Below, one piece after another: positions 17,415 through 26,003 of a stretch of 38,293 bases of DNA. A program made the position numbers and the translations under genes. A model generated the notes under the pieces. The model did no database searches. It was given only the letters and a program-made list of their open reading frames with translations, and was not told the origin of the DNA. Source of the stretch: Opitutia bacterium. Lineage in GTDB: Bacteria > Verrucomicrobiota > Verrucomicrobiia > Opitutales > UBA953. Where the stretch lies: assembly GCA_947460445.1 (NCBI GenBank), contig CANHHS010000001.1, positions 1 through 38,293 on the forward strand. Reading direction: 5' to 3'. Numbering within the stretch: the first letter of the stretch is position 1; every line of letters starts with the position of its first letter.

Positions 17415-19922
17415 TTAACGTAATAAAGACTGCAAAACCCCAACCATCGGCTGGGCAAGTCCGCCGTCAGTACGCGCATTGACGGTAAACTGGGCTACTT
17501 GAGGTGCAGGGTATGACTTTTCAACAATCACTTGTTGAACACCCCCTGCGTTACCTTCGTTAAATGCTAAACGTAGACGTTCAGCAAATGCATCAAATTC
17601 TAACGAATCGCTACAGCGCTGAAGAAGTCGTCCGGAAAGATCTTGTGCATCTAAGCCGCCGCGAACGATGTCGCTCGATAATGCATTGGGACGTTCACCG
17701 GGATATTGATAGCGAGCGACCAGCTTAACTTGGTCAGCCGCGATTGTGCGCATACCTAAAATAAAATCGAAGTCGACGTTGGCGCGGAGCTGATTGAAGC
17801 GCTTACGTGTGGCGAGGTCCATCGGCAGGCGACGAAAAAAACGCTCGGTGTTAAGCCAAAGCGAAACGCTGGCATCGGAACAATAAGCCATGGTTGGAAG
17901 CTCTTCCGTTAGCTCAACTTGGCCCGCAGCCAATGCGAGACAGTTACGAATTTCTTGACCGATGCAGGGCGTGACCGGATCACCTTCAAACTCTACCATT
18001 AAAATGGCAGCGTTCGCCGTCACGCCGAAAGTAAAAAAACCGCCTTGAGGGTCGAGGTAACGACCATCGGCGTAACGAATCATCGCTCGGCTACGACTTA
18101 AGTCCGTAGAAACAACTTCTCCCGAACGAAGACTGGCGCGAATCTGTGCGGATAAGCGCGAGAGTGCAGCCTCGGCTGCGACGGGATCGTTAATTCGAAA
18201 AACCAGTCCGCATATAACTACAGGGCGGCCTGTCTTTCCAGCGGTGACGCGGATTGGAAATTTAGCGAAAGCAAAAACCTCCGAGTTAGCATCCATACCA
18301 TGACCCACTAAGTCTTGGAGCGCTTGCGTTGCCACGGGTCCGCCCACCCAATCCAGCCATGCTGAGAGCACGGGGTCGGCTTTCGAAGTGACGGCAACCG
18401 GTACGACTTCAGATTTAATTGGCTGTGTCACCCCTGAGGCATCACTGGCAACATGCTTAGCACGGATAGGGGCTTCGGGACGAAATGTGAGTACCGCAAA
18501 ACTGTCACCCGGAATTAATCGGGTCTGATCTTGTGGCAATGCGCCAAAGAGCGTCGCACCCCTTGGCCAGATTAACCAGGCGACAATAACTGCAACCAGC
18601 GCTACGGAAAGGCCGACAATCGCAGCCCGTGAAGACGAACCAGAACCGCCTGTGGCCATCGCATGCTTAGGTTCATTGCCCTTCAAGAGCGCAACGTTGA
18701 AGCCAATGACTAAGGTCACAGCGAGAGGGTCGAACACGAGAACGAGGACAACAATGAGCCATTTGACGACGTCGTCGGCAGTGACATCAAACGCACGTGC
18801 AATAAACCGGTAAGTTCCAATGTCGGAGCGCTGAGTCAGTTGATCGAGTTCGTCTTTTTCCTTGGTCAGCTTGTTGATTTCTTTCTGCAACGACTCGACC
18901 TTGTTCTCACCTGTATCTGCACGCTTCCTGCTTTGTGCATCCAGTGCAGCAAATTTTTCTTCTGCAATAGTCACGGCCTGCGTACCCACCTTATTTATTT
19001 CCAGGGCTTCTGCGTCTAATTTTTGCAAATCTTGGCGCAACGCGTCATCAACCGTTTTCATTTCAGCCGCAATGGACGTCGCTTGCTTGAGCTGCTCGTC
19101 GCGCAGGCGCTCGATGCGAGCACGTGCACGATCGAGGTCAGCTGCGATCGCTGAGCGTTCACTGAATTGCTGATCGCGAAGGTCTTGGCCCTTACGGACG
19201 CCGTCTGAAAGGTTCAAGAAACCGCTATTACCCTGCTGGGTATAAGCATCAACGGCACGATCAAGAACTTCGACGCGTTTCAACAAGCTCGCAATCGTGG
19301 CCTCGTCAGCTGCCACAGACTTCGTCAAGGCATCTGCTTGAGCCGAATTACGCTCTGCCGAAGCACGGGCTGCTGTCGCGCGGCGCTCATTGGCGGCGGC
19401 ACGGGCTGACTCAATGCGGGCGAGACCTTGCGACAAGGTATCACGCTCAAAAGCCACGCGCTCTTGAGCACGGGTTAAGTCTTCACGACTGATCCCAATG
19501 GACTGATTGTTTACGCCGCGCGAAGCTTCGATCAGCGCTTTTTTGTCTATAATTTGAGCCTCAATGCTGCGGATTTGGCTTTCGGCAGCCCGCAACCCTT
19601 GATTTGTCTGCTCGTAAGCGCGCGCAAGGTAACCGTAATTACCGAGCGAAGTGATACCGACGAGTACAACTAGGGCGATTGTCAGGTAACACTTAAGGGC
19701 AAACTGAATGGTCGCCCAATAACGGTAGAGGAAGGAAGCTGCGACGAGCTTTCCTACCTCAAGCGTGGCAGCCATAATCATCACGGGCCACTCAGACCCT
19801 GCAAAGAGAAGGCCTAATCCGCGAACGGAGAAGAAGGCAGAGCAACCAGCGATAAGGAAGGCAGATACTCCTATGACGAGTGGAAAGCCTGAACGGGCAG
19901 AGGGAGTAGAGTTTTGGCTCAT
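17415..19922 (-). CDS. Large membrane/coiled-coil protein of unknown function
   Basis: 835 residues. Three membrane helices at about 13-36, 44-64 and 73-95 (FPLVIGVSAFLIAGCSAFFS; WPVMIMAATLEVGKLVAASF; YLTIALVVLVGITSLG) are followed by a coiled coil of roughly 270 residues (about 97-370) rich in Ala, Glu, Arg and Lys. Two more helices lie at about 388-412 and 431-452, then a 380-residue globular domain starting IPGDSFAVLTFRPEA. The basic 20-residue loop between helices 4 and 5 should be cytoplasmic, which puts both the coiled coil and the C-domain in the periplasm. The N-terminal module reminds me of membrane proteins seen in some large phages, and the C-domain of DUF3352/DUF4836-type domains; both are unverified. 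It is followed after 6 bases by the lipoprotein gene. Confidence 0.8.
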   Translation of the reverse strand: MSQNSTPSARSGFPLVIGVSAFLIAGCSAFFSVRGLGLLFAGSEWPVMIMAATLEVGKLVAASFLYRYWATIQFALKCYLTIALVVLVGITSLGNYGYLARAYEQTNQGLRAAESQIRSIEAQIIDKKALIEASRGVNNQSIGISREDLTRAQERVAFERDTLSQGLARIESARAAANERRATAARASAERNSAQADALTKSVAADEATIASLLKRVEVLDRAVDAYTQQGNSGFLNLSDGVRKGQDLRDQQFSERSAIAADLDRARARIERLRDEQLKQATSIAAEMKTVDDALRQDLQKLDAEALEINKVGTQAVTIAEEKFAALDAQSRKRADTGENKVESLQKEINKLTKEKDELDQLTQRSDIGTYRFIARAFDVTADDVVKWLIVVLVLVFDPLAVTLVIGFNVALLKGNEPKHAMATGGSGSSSRAAIVGLSVALVAVIVAWLIWPRGATLFGALPQDQTRLIPGDSFAVLTFRPEAPIRAKHVASDASGVTQPIKSEVVPVAVTSKADPVLSAWLDWVGGPVATQALQDLVGHGMDANSEVFAFAKFPIRVTAGKTGRPVVICGLVFRINDPVAAEAALSRLSAQIRASLRSGEVVSTDLSRSRAMIRYADGRYLDPQGGFFTFGVTANAAILMVEFEGDPVTPCIGQEIRNCLALAAGQVELTEELPTMAYCSDASVSLWLNTERFFRRLPMDLATRKRFNQLRANVDFDFILGMRTIAADQVKLVARYQYPGERPNALSSDIVRGGLDAQDLSGRLLQRCSDSLEFDAFAERLRLAFNEGNAGGVQQVIVEKSYPAPQVAQFTVNARTDGGLAQPMVGVLQSLLR

Positions 19923-19992
19923 GGCCTACCCTACCCCACCTCAGCCATGTCTGTAAAGCAGAGATAGCGTTACACTTATGTCACTTTAGGGC

Positions 19993-21495
19993 TTAACCGT
20001 GCACCTTTTGGTCTAAGAAACTGATGACTTCATCCTCCGTCATTCGAACCTGCTCCAACGTGTCACGGTTACGAACGGTCACACCAGCGTCCTTTTCCAA
20101 GGTATCAAAGTCGACAGTGATGCCATACGGTGTGCCAATCTCGTCCTGGCGGCGGTAACGTCGACCAATAGCCCCTGCCTCATCATAAAATACATTGAAT
20201 CGACGTTGTAGGCGCTGGTGCAAAGCCTTCGCCCGCGCGACTAATTCAGGCTTATTCTTCAGCAGCGGGAACACCGCTGCTTTGAAGGGTGCAATGCGCG
20301 GAGGTAATCGCAATACGGAGCGCTTCTCACCTTCGACTTCATCTTCATGGTAAGCTGTAGCCAACAAAGCCAAGAAGACACGGTCGACGCCAACCGAAGG
20401 CTCAATGACGTGTGGAATAAAACGCTGCTTCGTGGCCTCTTCGAACCAATCAAGTTTCTGCCCGGAAACGTTGCTGTGCTGGGTTAAATCGAAGTCACCA
20501 CGTGCGGCGACACCTTGAAGCTCCTGCACGCCAAAAGGAAATTCGAACATGATGTCCGTGGTTCCCTTAGAGTAATGTGCTAATTTTTCTTTAGGGTGAG
20601 CGTAAAGCGAAAGCTTTGCGCGCGGGATGCCAATGGACTCAAACCAAGCCAGGCAGCGTTCGATCCATTCTTGATGAGAGGCGCTCCAATCGGCTTCAGG
20701 TGAAATAAAGTATTCGATTTCCATCTGCTCAAACTCTCGAGAGCGGAAGATAAAGTTGCGCGGATTAATCTCGTTGCGGAAGGCTTTACCAATCTGCGCG
20801 ATACCAAAAGGTATCTTTACGCGGCCAGTATCGACGACGTTCTTAAAGTTAATAAAAATACCTTGGGCAGTTTCAGGTCGGAGATAGGCGACAGCAGATG
20901 CGTCCTGCATCGCACCTACGTGCGTCTGAAACATCATATTAAAGGAACGCGGCGGTGTCAGGCTTCCGGGTTTTCCAGTGGCCGGTGAAGGAATCTTTTC
21001 AATCTCGTCGGGCTTCGCCTCTGTAAAGTCGCGAAGCACAATCGGTTCGAGCGCACCCTGTTTAGCCAACTTGCGCTTCATGTCATTGGCAGCCTCCTCG
21101 GCCTTCGTCTGCATGGATTCATCCTCCAGCACCGAAACATAGCCGATGGTTTCTCCCGCCACGCGAACGGGGGCAAAGAAAAGTTGGTCTGCGCGGTAAC
21201 GCATTTTAGACTCCTTACAATCAACCAATGGGTCTGTAAAATTCTCTACATGCCCAGAAGCCTTCCATGTTGTTGGATGGTGAATAATCGAAGAGTCGAG
21301 ACCAACGATATCATCGCGGCGGTGCACAAAATCCTGCCACCATGCTTGCTTGATGTTATTCTTCAATTCGACGCCCAATGGGCCGTAATCAAAAAAACCG
21401 TTGAGTCCGCCATAAATGTCGGAAGACGGGAATACGAAACCTCGGCGCTTACAGAGGTTAAGAATAGATTCCATGAGCGTGGATGCTTCGGCCAT
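19993..21495 (-). CDS. glyS: Glycyl-tRNA synthetase, dimeric class II type
   Basis: 500 residues from ATG 21495 (MAEASTLMESILNLCKRRGF). The frame stays open to 21657, but the extra 54 codons overlap the MCE gene and do not look like GlyRS. The alpha2-type (eukaryote/archaea-like, also in many bacteria) enzyme is shown by FVFPSSDIYGGLNGFFDYGP, the motif 2 region KAFRNEINPRNFIFRSREFE, ELQGVAARGDFDL, and motif 3 PSVGVDRVFLALL. The C-terminal anticodon-binding domain runs from about 390 (RIAPFKAAVFPLL to GTPYGITVDFDTLE). It is cytoplasmic and charges tRNA-Gly. It lies in a minus-strand series from scpB to the lipoprotein at 15897. Confidence 0.96.
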   Translation of the reverse strand: MAEASTLMESILNLCKRRGFVFPSSDIYGGLNGFFDYGPLGVELKNNIKQAWWQDFVHRRDDIVGLDSSIIHHPTTWKASGHVENFTDPLVDCKESKMRYRADQLFFAPVRVAGETIGYVSVLEDESMQTKAEEAANDMKRKLAKQGALEPIVLRDFTEAKPDEIEKIPSPATGKPGSLTPPRSFNMMFQTHVGAMQDASAVAYLRPETAQGIFINFKNVVDTGRVKIPFGIAQIGKAFRNEINPRNFIFRSREFEQMEIEYFISPEADWSASHQEWIERCLAWFESIGIPRAKLSLYAHPKEKLAHYSKGTTDIMFEFPFGVQELQGVAARGDFDLTQHSNVSGQKLDWFEEATKQRFIPHVIEPSVGVDRVFLALLATAYHEDEVEGEKRSVLRLPPRIAPFKAAVFPLLKNKPELVARAKALHQRLQRRFNVFYDEAGAIGRRYRRQDEIGTPYGITVDFDTLEKDAGVTVRNRDTLEQVRMTEDEVISFLDQKVHG

Positions 21496-21550
21496 AAAAG
21501 GGTACACAAACCTTCCCAACACCTCGCCCAATCGGCAAGCCTCGATTGAT

Positions 21551-22426
21551 TTAGCGAGCTTGGCCCTCGGGTAGTGATGCCCGTAGTTTTTCAGCCGATT
21601 GCCGACATTCGATGGAAAAATGGCGGATCGATTCACCTTCTTTATCCGGCCACTCAATAAGTTCGCGATCTAAACTGTCCAAGGCGGCTTCGGCCATTCG
21701 TAATCCCTCTCGCAAATCAGCTAAATGGGTTTGGGCTACGCCGAGAGCCTCTGGTCCAACAATTTGCTCAAGCCGTTCAACTGCCAACCGAAGTCGGTTT
21801 GATTTTACCGTTAAGCCACTTGGCGTTGCTGCGATCCCGTGTACCCGTGATTCAAGTCCGGCCAGATCCTGCATGAATGCATCAACTTTAAGGCGAAAGT
21901 CTGTAGCCGCCAACTTCTGCACTAAAGGAACAACCTGAGCCGCAGCCATCTGGCTGTCGCAAAGTTGCCAAGGCAACTCATCAGAGCCTCCAACCGCAAC
22001 CTGACGCGGACTTCCTGGCGACCAAACTAAATCAACTTCTAGAAAACCTGACGCAGGGTTTACCGGTACAAATTGTACACGCAAACCTTGCTCAATCCTT
22101 TCAAACATTGCCGACAACGAAGGGTCTTTAGAAATATCCAAAGAAAGTATAATCTCGGGACGAATCTTTCCCGATTCGCCATCGACCCATAAGCCAACTT
22201 TAGTCACCCGACCCACGATTACACCTTTAAGCCGAATCGAAGATCCAACGGCCACCCCATTGACGGAAATTTCAGGCCGTACAACATAACGGGCGTAAGG
22301 GACTTGTGCCGCCCGCCGCGCAAAGTAAAGTAGCGAAACAATGGCAACCGTAGCGGTTGCGATTACCATAAAACCCCAAAGGCGCCAGCGCCTTAAGTGG
22401 TGGCTTGCGGGTAGCTGCCTAGCCAT
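21551..22426 (-). CDS. MCE-domain (MlaD/PqiB-like) membrane-anchored protein
   Basis: 291 residues. A basic N-terminus and one membrane helix (about 18-36, GFMVIATATVAIVSLLYFA) precede a single MCE domain at about 45-125 (ISVNGVAVGSSIRLKGVIVG, RVTKVGLWVDG; then LRVQFVPVNPASGFLEVDLV). The rest (about 150-291) is helical, as in proteins whose MCE rings carry a coiled-coil tube. MCE proteins move phospholipids between the inner and outer membranes. No permease (MlaE) or ATPase (MlaF) gene is adjacent. The first ATG overlaps pheA by 34 bases; M20 at 22369 would remove the overlap but also the positive N-terminus, so I keep the longer form. Confidence 0.8.
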   Translation of the reverse strand: MARQLPASHHLRRWRLWGFMVIATATVAIVSLLYFARRAAQVPYARYVVRPEISVNGVAVGSSIRLKGVIVGRVTKVGLWVDGESGKIRPEIILSLDISKDPSLSAMFERIEQGLRVQFVPVNPASGFLEVDLVWSPGSPRQVAVGGSDELPWQLCDSQMAAAQVVPLVQKLAATDFRLKVDAFMQDLAGLESRVHGIAATPSGLTVKSNRLRLAVERLEQIVGPEALGVAQTHLADLREGLRMAEAALDSLDRELIEWPDKEGESIRHFSIECRQSAEKLRASLPEGQAR

Positions 22427-23457
22427 TTGACGTTCTCGCAGCGCTTGGCGAGGTCAGCAACTGCTTCCTGAACAGCGGGTGAATCCCAATGCCCAGGAAA
22501 ATCGATGAAGAACTGATATTCCCAAGCTTGTCGACGACTTGGGCGAGATTCAATACGCAGCAAATTAAGCCCGCGTGAAGAGAAAGTGCTTAAAGCAGCC
22601 TGGAGCGCGCCGGGCTCATGTCGCAAGGTCACAACAATGCTGGTTACCTCATCCTTTGCGCCAGAGGGATTCGCCTTGGGGCCAACAACGAAGAAACGTG
22701 TGGCATTGTCACGACGATCCTGGATCGCACGCACCAAAACAGGTACACCACGAATTTCGGCAGCAGAAGCTGCGGCGACCGCCGCAGAGGTCGGATCTTT
22801 GGCTACCGCTTCAACGGCAGCAGCGGTACTGGATGCGTCAACTAGTTCCGCTTGCGGTAAATTACGCGCTAACCAGTTCCGGCATTGAGCTAGCGCAATA
22901 TCTTTAGAAAGCACCCGTTGGACTTTATCCAATGGCCCTTGGCCGACTAAACAGTGCTCCACGTCGAGCGTAACTTGTGCAATAACTTTTAAATCAGATT
23001 CAGCTAAGAGATCTAAAGAATGACTCACAACGCCTTCGGTTGAATTTTCAACAGGGACAACGCCGTAGGAAGCTTCGCCACGCTGTACGGCAGAAAAAAT
23101 GTCATCCAACGTGCGCAAAGGCGCCACGGGTACGCTCGATCCAAATACGCGTATTGCAGCTTGTTGCGTGAACGAGCCTTCCGGACCTAGGTAAACAACC
23201 GGTGCGTGCATTTGCGCACCAATAGACATTGAAATGATTTCTCGGAAAACCGCCCGGACGCCGCTCGAGGGCAATTCCTTCGAGGCAGATACGAGACCTG
23301 CCAAGACCTGCTCTTCTCGGTGGGGAGCGTAGATGGCAGCCCCGGCCTGAGCTTTGGCTTCGCCGATGGCACGCGCTGTCCGCAAGCGCTCAGAAAGAAG
23401 GCGAAGGATTTCGCGATCAATACGGTCTACTTCCTTACGATGATCGTCTAAACTCAT
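22393..23457 (-). CDS. pheA: Bifunctional chorismate mutase / prephenate dehydratase
   Basis: 354-residue P-protein of phenylalanine biosynthesis: chorismate to prephenate to phenylpyruvate. Residues 1-85 form the chorismate mutase helices (VDRIDREILRLLSERLRTAR). About 88-265 is prephenate dehydratase (YLGPEGSFTQQAA; GVVPVENSTEGVV; the catalytic block DNATRFFVVG). About 275-350 is the ACT domain (LRHEPGALQAALSTFSSRGL, then the ESRP motif), which normally gives feedback inhibition by phenylalanine. All domains are intact. The start codon overlaps the scpB stop as ATGA, so translation is coupled to scpB. Confidence 0.97.
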   Translation of the reverse strand: MSLDDHRKEVDRIDREILRLLSERLRTARAIGEAKAQAGAAIYAPHREEQVLAGLVSASKELPSSGVRAVFREIISMSIGAQMHAPVVYLGPEGSFTQQAAIRVFGSSVPVAPLRTLDDIFSAVQRGEASYGVVPVENSTEGVVSHSLDLLAESDLKVIAQVTLDVEHCLVGQGPLDKVQRVLSKDIALAQCRNWLARNLPQAELVDASSTAAAVEAVAKDPTSAAVAAASAAEIRGVPVLVRAIQDRRDNATRFFVVGPKANPSGAKDEVTSIVVTLRHEPGALQAALSTFSSRGLNLLRIESRPSRRQAWEYQFFIDFPGHWDSPAVQEAVADLAKRCENVKWLGSYPQATT

Positions 23458-24212
23458 GACTCAGTTGAAGAAGGCGCTCCGCCTTCTTCGGATACTAATC
23501 CTAAATCTGATTCTTCGACGGCGACAGGAGCCGTCGCACGGGTAATCCATTCAGAAATTTGTGCAGGCGAAAGCACGTCGGAAGCAGGCAATTCTCCCAG
23601 CGAGCGTAAACCCGAGAAGTCTAAGAACTTATCAGTGGTTCCGTATTGCAAAGGACGACCGGGTAAATCTGCACGACCTGTCACCGCGACCAGTTCGATT
23701 TCTTGCAGACGAAGGAGTGCGCTCTCAATGGAGACTCCGCGGATAGCTTCCATCTCGGCCCGCGTTACGGGCTGACGGTAAGCAACAATCGCCAAGGTCT
23801 CAAGCGCTGCAGACGAAAGGCGCTGCGGGCGCACTTCGCCGCGCAACAAACGAACCCAGCCTGCATAAGCTGGTGAGACAACAAGGCGGAACCCTTCAGG
23901 CCCCTGAAGCACGCGACACACGTCATTGGATTCGCGCAACTCGGCATCCAACTGCTCCATCGCTTCGCGAATTTGTGTCGCTGTCACTAGCGTGGGAACT
24001 TGATCAATAATATCCTGGATGACCTCTTGAACGGGTGCGGTTTCTTGGCCGGCAAGGGAGTCAGTGGTAGCGGAACCCGACTCTGCATCGGGTAGCACCG
24101 CACGGCGTTCGTCGTGGTGACGTTGCACGACTTTCTGGATGTCCTTAATGGAGATAGGGTCCGATGTGGACAAAAGGAGCGACTTAAGGACGCGCTTGAG
24201 GTTGAATTCCAC
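23454..24212 (-). CDS. scpB: Chromosome segregation/condensation protein ScpB
   Basis: 252-residue winged-helix subunit of the SMC-ScpA-ScpB condensin. The recognisable part is GFRLVVSPAYAGWVRLL then RPQRLSSAALETLAIVAYRQ, PVTRAEMEAIRGVS, LLRLQEIELVAVTGRADLPG RPLQYGTTDKFLDFSGL. It starts at GTG 24212 with no Shine-Dalgarno sequence. Most ScpB proteins have about 180-200 residues; here an extra, acidic, low-complexity stretch (about 32-75) splits the first winged helix, and there is an acidic C-terminal tail. scpA, normally next to scpB, is not in the neighbourhood. It is first in a coupled series with pheA. Confidence 0.9.
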   Translation of the reverse strand: MEFNLKRVLKSLLLSTSDPISIKDIQKVVQRHHDERRAVLPDAESGSATTDSLAGQETAPVQEVIQDIIDQVPTLVTATQIREAMEQLDAELRESNDVCRVLQGPEGFRLVVSPAYAGWVRLLRGEVRPQRLSSAALETLAIVAYRQPVTRAEMEAIRGVSIESALLRLQEIELVAVTGRADLPGRPLQYGTTDKFLDFSGLRSLGELPASDVLSPAQISEWITRATAPVAVEESDLGLVSEEGGAPSSTES

Positions 24213-24273
24213 GGGAAAAACGAGTTGGGTTAAGGGAGACGCGACCGTAAGGTTCGCGTGTACAAAAACTGAT

Positions 24274-24288
24274 GTCGGCTTTGCCGAC
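24274..24288. promoter_or_regulatory. Inverted repeat in the scpB-ilvD divergent region
   Basis: GTCGGC-TTT-GCCGAC, a perfect 6-base stem with a three-base loop, lies 28 bases before the chosen ilvD ATG. A second, bulged hairpin (GCGACC / GGTTCGC) lies just upstream at 24241-24257. The 103-base gap must hold both divergent promoters. The repeats may be an operator or leader structure; there is no U tract. Confidence 0.3.
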
Positions 24289-24315
24289 TGTCCACCGCAG
24301 AATCTTCACAAACTT

Positions 24316-26001
24316 ATGCCCGACCCCCAAGCCCAACGCCGCTACTCTTCACCTGTTGTTGACGGCCCTGACCGCGCCCCCAGCCGAGCCATGCTCCGGG
24401 CCGTAGGCTTCTCGGAGGCCGATTTTACAAAACCCGTCGTCGGGGTGGCCTCAACTTGGTCAATGGTAACGCCCTGCAATATGCACATCGACCGTCTGGC
24501 CACTGAGGCGGCCAAGGGAACTGAGACGGCCGGCGGCAAATCGATTATTTTCGGCACGATTACCGTCTCAGATGGGATTTCTATGGGCACGCAAGGTATG
24601 CGGTACTCCCTCGTTTCGCGTGAAATTATTGCTGATTCAGTTGAAGCAGTGGCAGGTGCGGAAGGGTTCGATGGATTGGTCTGCATCGGTGGCTGCGATA
24701 AGAATATGCCTGGGTGCGTGATCGCGATGGTTCGCTTAAATCGTCCTTCAATTTTCGTCTATGGCGGAACGATTGTACCCGGTCTTCATCACGGAAAGCC
24801 CGCTGATATTGTGACAGTATTCGAAGCCGTTGGACAACATGCGGGCGGCAAGATGACTGATGGCGAACTCAAAGAAATCGAATCGTGTTCTATCCCTGGC
24901 GAAGGATCCTGCGGCGGGATGTATACTGCAAACACGATGGCCTCAGCTATTGAAGCTCTCGGCTTAAGTCTCCCAGACAGCTCCGCGCAGTTAGCAAATT
25001 CTAAAGATAAACTTTCCGACTGTGCACGCTCGGGCGCTGCAGTGGTTGAGTTACTGCGTCGTGGTATTCGCCCTTCGGACATTCTCACCAAGGAATCTTT
25101 TGAAAACGCTATCACGGTGGTGATTGCCTTAGGCGGATCAACCAACGCTGTATTACACTTAATTGCTATGGCGCACAGTGCCGGCATTTCCGTAACACTT
25201 GAAGACTTCGAGCGCGTGGGTCGACGCGTCCCTGTGCTGTGCGATTTAAAGCCAAGTGGTAAATACAACATGGCTCACTTTGTCCGCATCGGCGGACTTC
25301 AGCCCCTGTTACGCCAATTACTCGACGCCGGACTACTTCATGGGAAGTGCTTAACTGTCACCGGAAAAACCATGGCAGAAAATCTAGCAGACGTAAAACC
25401 GTATGCAGCAAACCAAGATGTCGTTCGCCCGATGGATAATCCAATTAAGAGTGACAGCCATTTGCGGATTCTTCGCGGCAACCTCGCACCCGAAGGCTCG
25501 GTTGCTAAAATATCTGGCAAGGAAGGCTTAAGCTTTACGGGCAAAGCCATTGTCTTCGAATCTGAGGAAGCAAGCCTGCGCGGTATCCTTGATGGTGTCG
25601 TCAAAGATGGGCACGTCATTGTCATCCGCAATGAAGGACCCGTTGGCGGACCTGGCATGCGTGAAATGCTTGGACCAACGAGCGCCGTCATGGGTAAAGG
25701 TCTGGGCAAGACGGTTGCCCTCGTTACCGATGGACGTTTTTCCGGGGGTAGCCACGGATTTGTGGTCGGCCACATCACGCCCGAAGCTGCGGTCGGAGGA
25801 CCACTCGCCCTGGTACATGACGGCGATACCATCACTCTGGATGCAGTACGTAACGAAGTTAATCTCGAGGTGTCCGCAGAGGTGCTCGCCGCCCGCCGTG
25901 CGAGTTGGAAGCCAGCACCACCACGCGAAACACGCGGGGCGCTCGCTAAATATGCCCGCCAAGTCTCATCGGCGTCACTGGGTGCAGTGACCGATCGCTA
26001 A
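24316..26001 (+). CDS. ilvD: Dihydroxy-acid dehydratase
   Basis: 561 residues from ATG 24316 (MPDPQAQRRYSSP). The frame is open upstream to 24139, but that part overlaps scpB and is unlike IlvD. The enzyme makes 2-oxo acids for valine, leucine and isoleucine. The iron-sulfur cysteines are C54 (TPCNMH), C127 (GGCDKNMPG) and C199 (GSCGGMYTANTM). The C-terminal swivel domain has VKDGHVIVIRNEGPVGGPGM and LVTDGRFSGGSHGFVVGHI. The length is that of the shorter class, often with a [2Fe-2S] cluster, rather than the E. coli 616-residue type. It ends 2 bases before the convergent NHL-protein gene. Confidence 0.97.
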   Translation: MPDPQAQRRYSSPVVDGPDRAPSRAMLRAVGFSEADFTKPVVGVASTWSMVTPCNMHIDRLATEAAKGTETAGGKSIIFGTITVSDGISMGTQGMRYSLVSREIIADSVEAVAGAEGFDGLVCIGGCDKNMPGCVIAMVRLNRPSIFVYGGTIVPGLHHGKPADIVTVFEAVGQHAGGKMTDGELKEIESCSIPGEGSCGGMYTANTMASAIEALGLSLPDSSAQLANSKDKLSDCARSGAAVVELLRRGIRPSDILTKESFENAITVVIALGGSTNAVLHLIAMAHSAGISVTLEDFERVGRRVPVLCDLKPSGKYNMAHFVRIGGLQPLLRQLLDAGLLHGKCLTVTGKTMAENLADVKPYAANQDVVRPMDNPIKSDSHLRILRGNLAPEGSVAKISGKEGLSFTGKAIVFESEEASLRGILDGVVKDGHVIVIRNEGPVGGPGMREMLGPTSAVMGKGLGKTVALVTDGRFSGGSHGFVVGHITPEAAVGGPLALVHDGDTITLDAVRNEVNLEVSAEVLAARRASWKPAPPRETRGALAKYARQVSSASLGAVTDR

Positions 26002-26003
26002 CG

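Noticed and set aside
16235..17418. Repeats in the lipoprotein gene as CRISPR or mobile repeats
   Set aside because: The repetition is at protein level (Ser/Pro/Leu-Gly motifs), irregular in spacing and not identical in DNA.
21496..21657. 54-codon extension of glyS
   Set aside because: It overlaps the MCE gene and lacks GlyRS similarity; the methionine at 21495 begins the family sequence.
24139..24315. 59-codon extension of ilvD
   Set aside because: It would overlap scpB by 74 bases and run through the divergent promoter gap; IlvD similarity starts after 24316.
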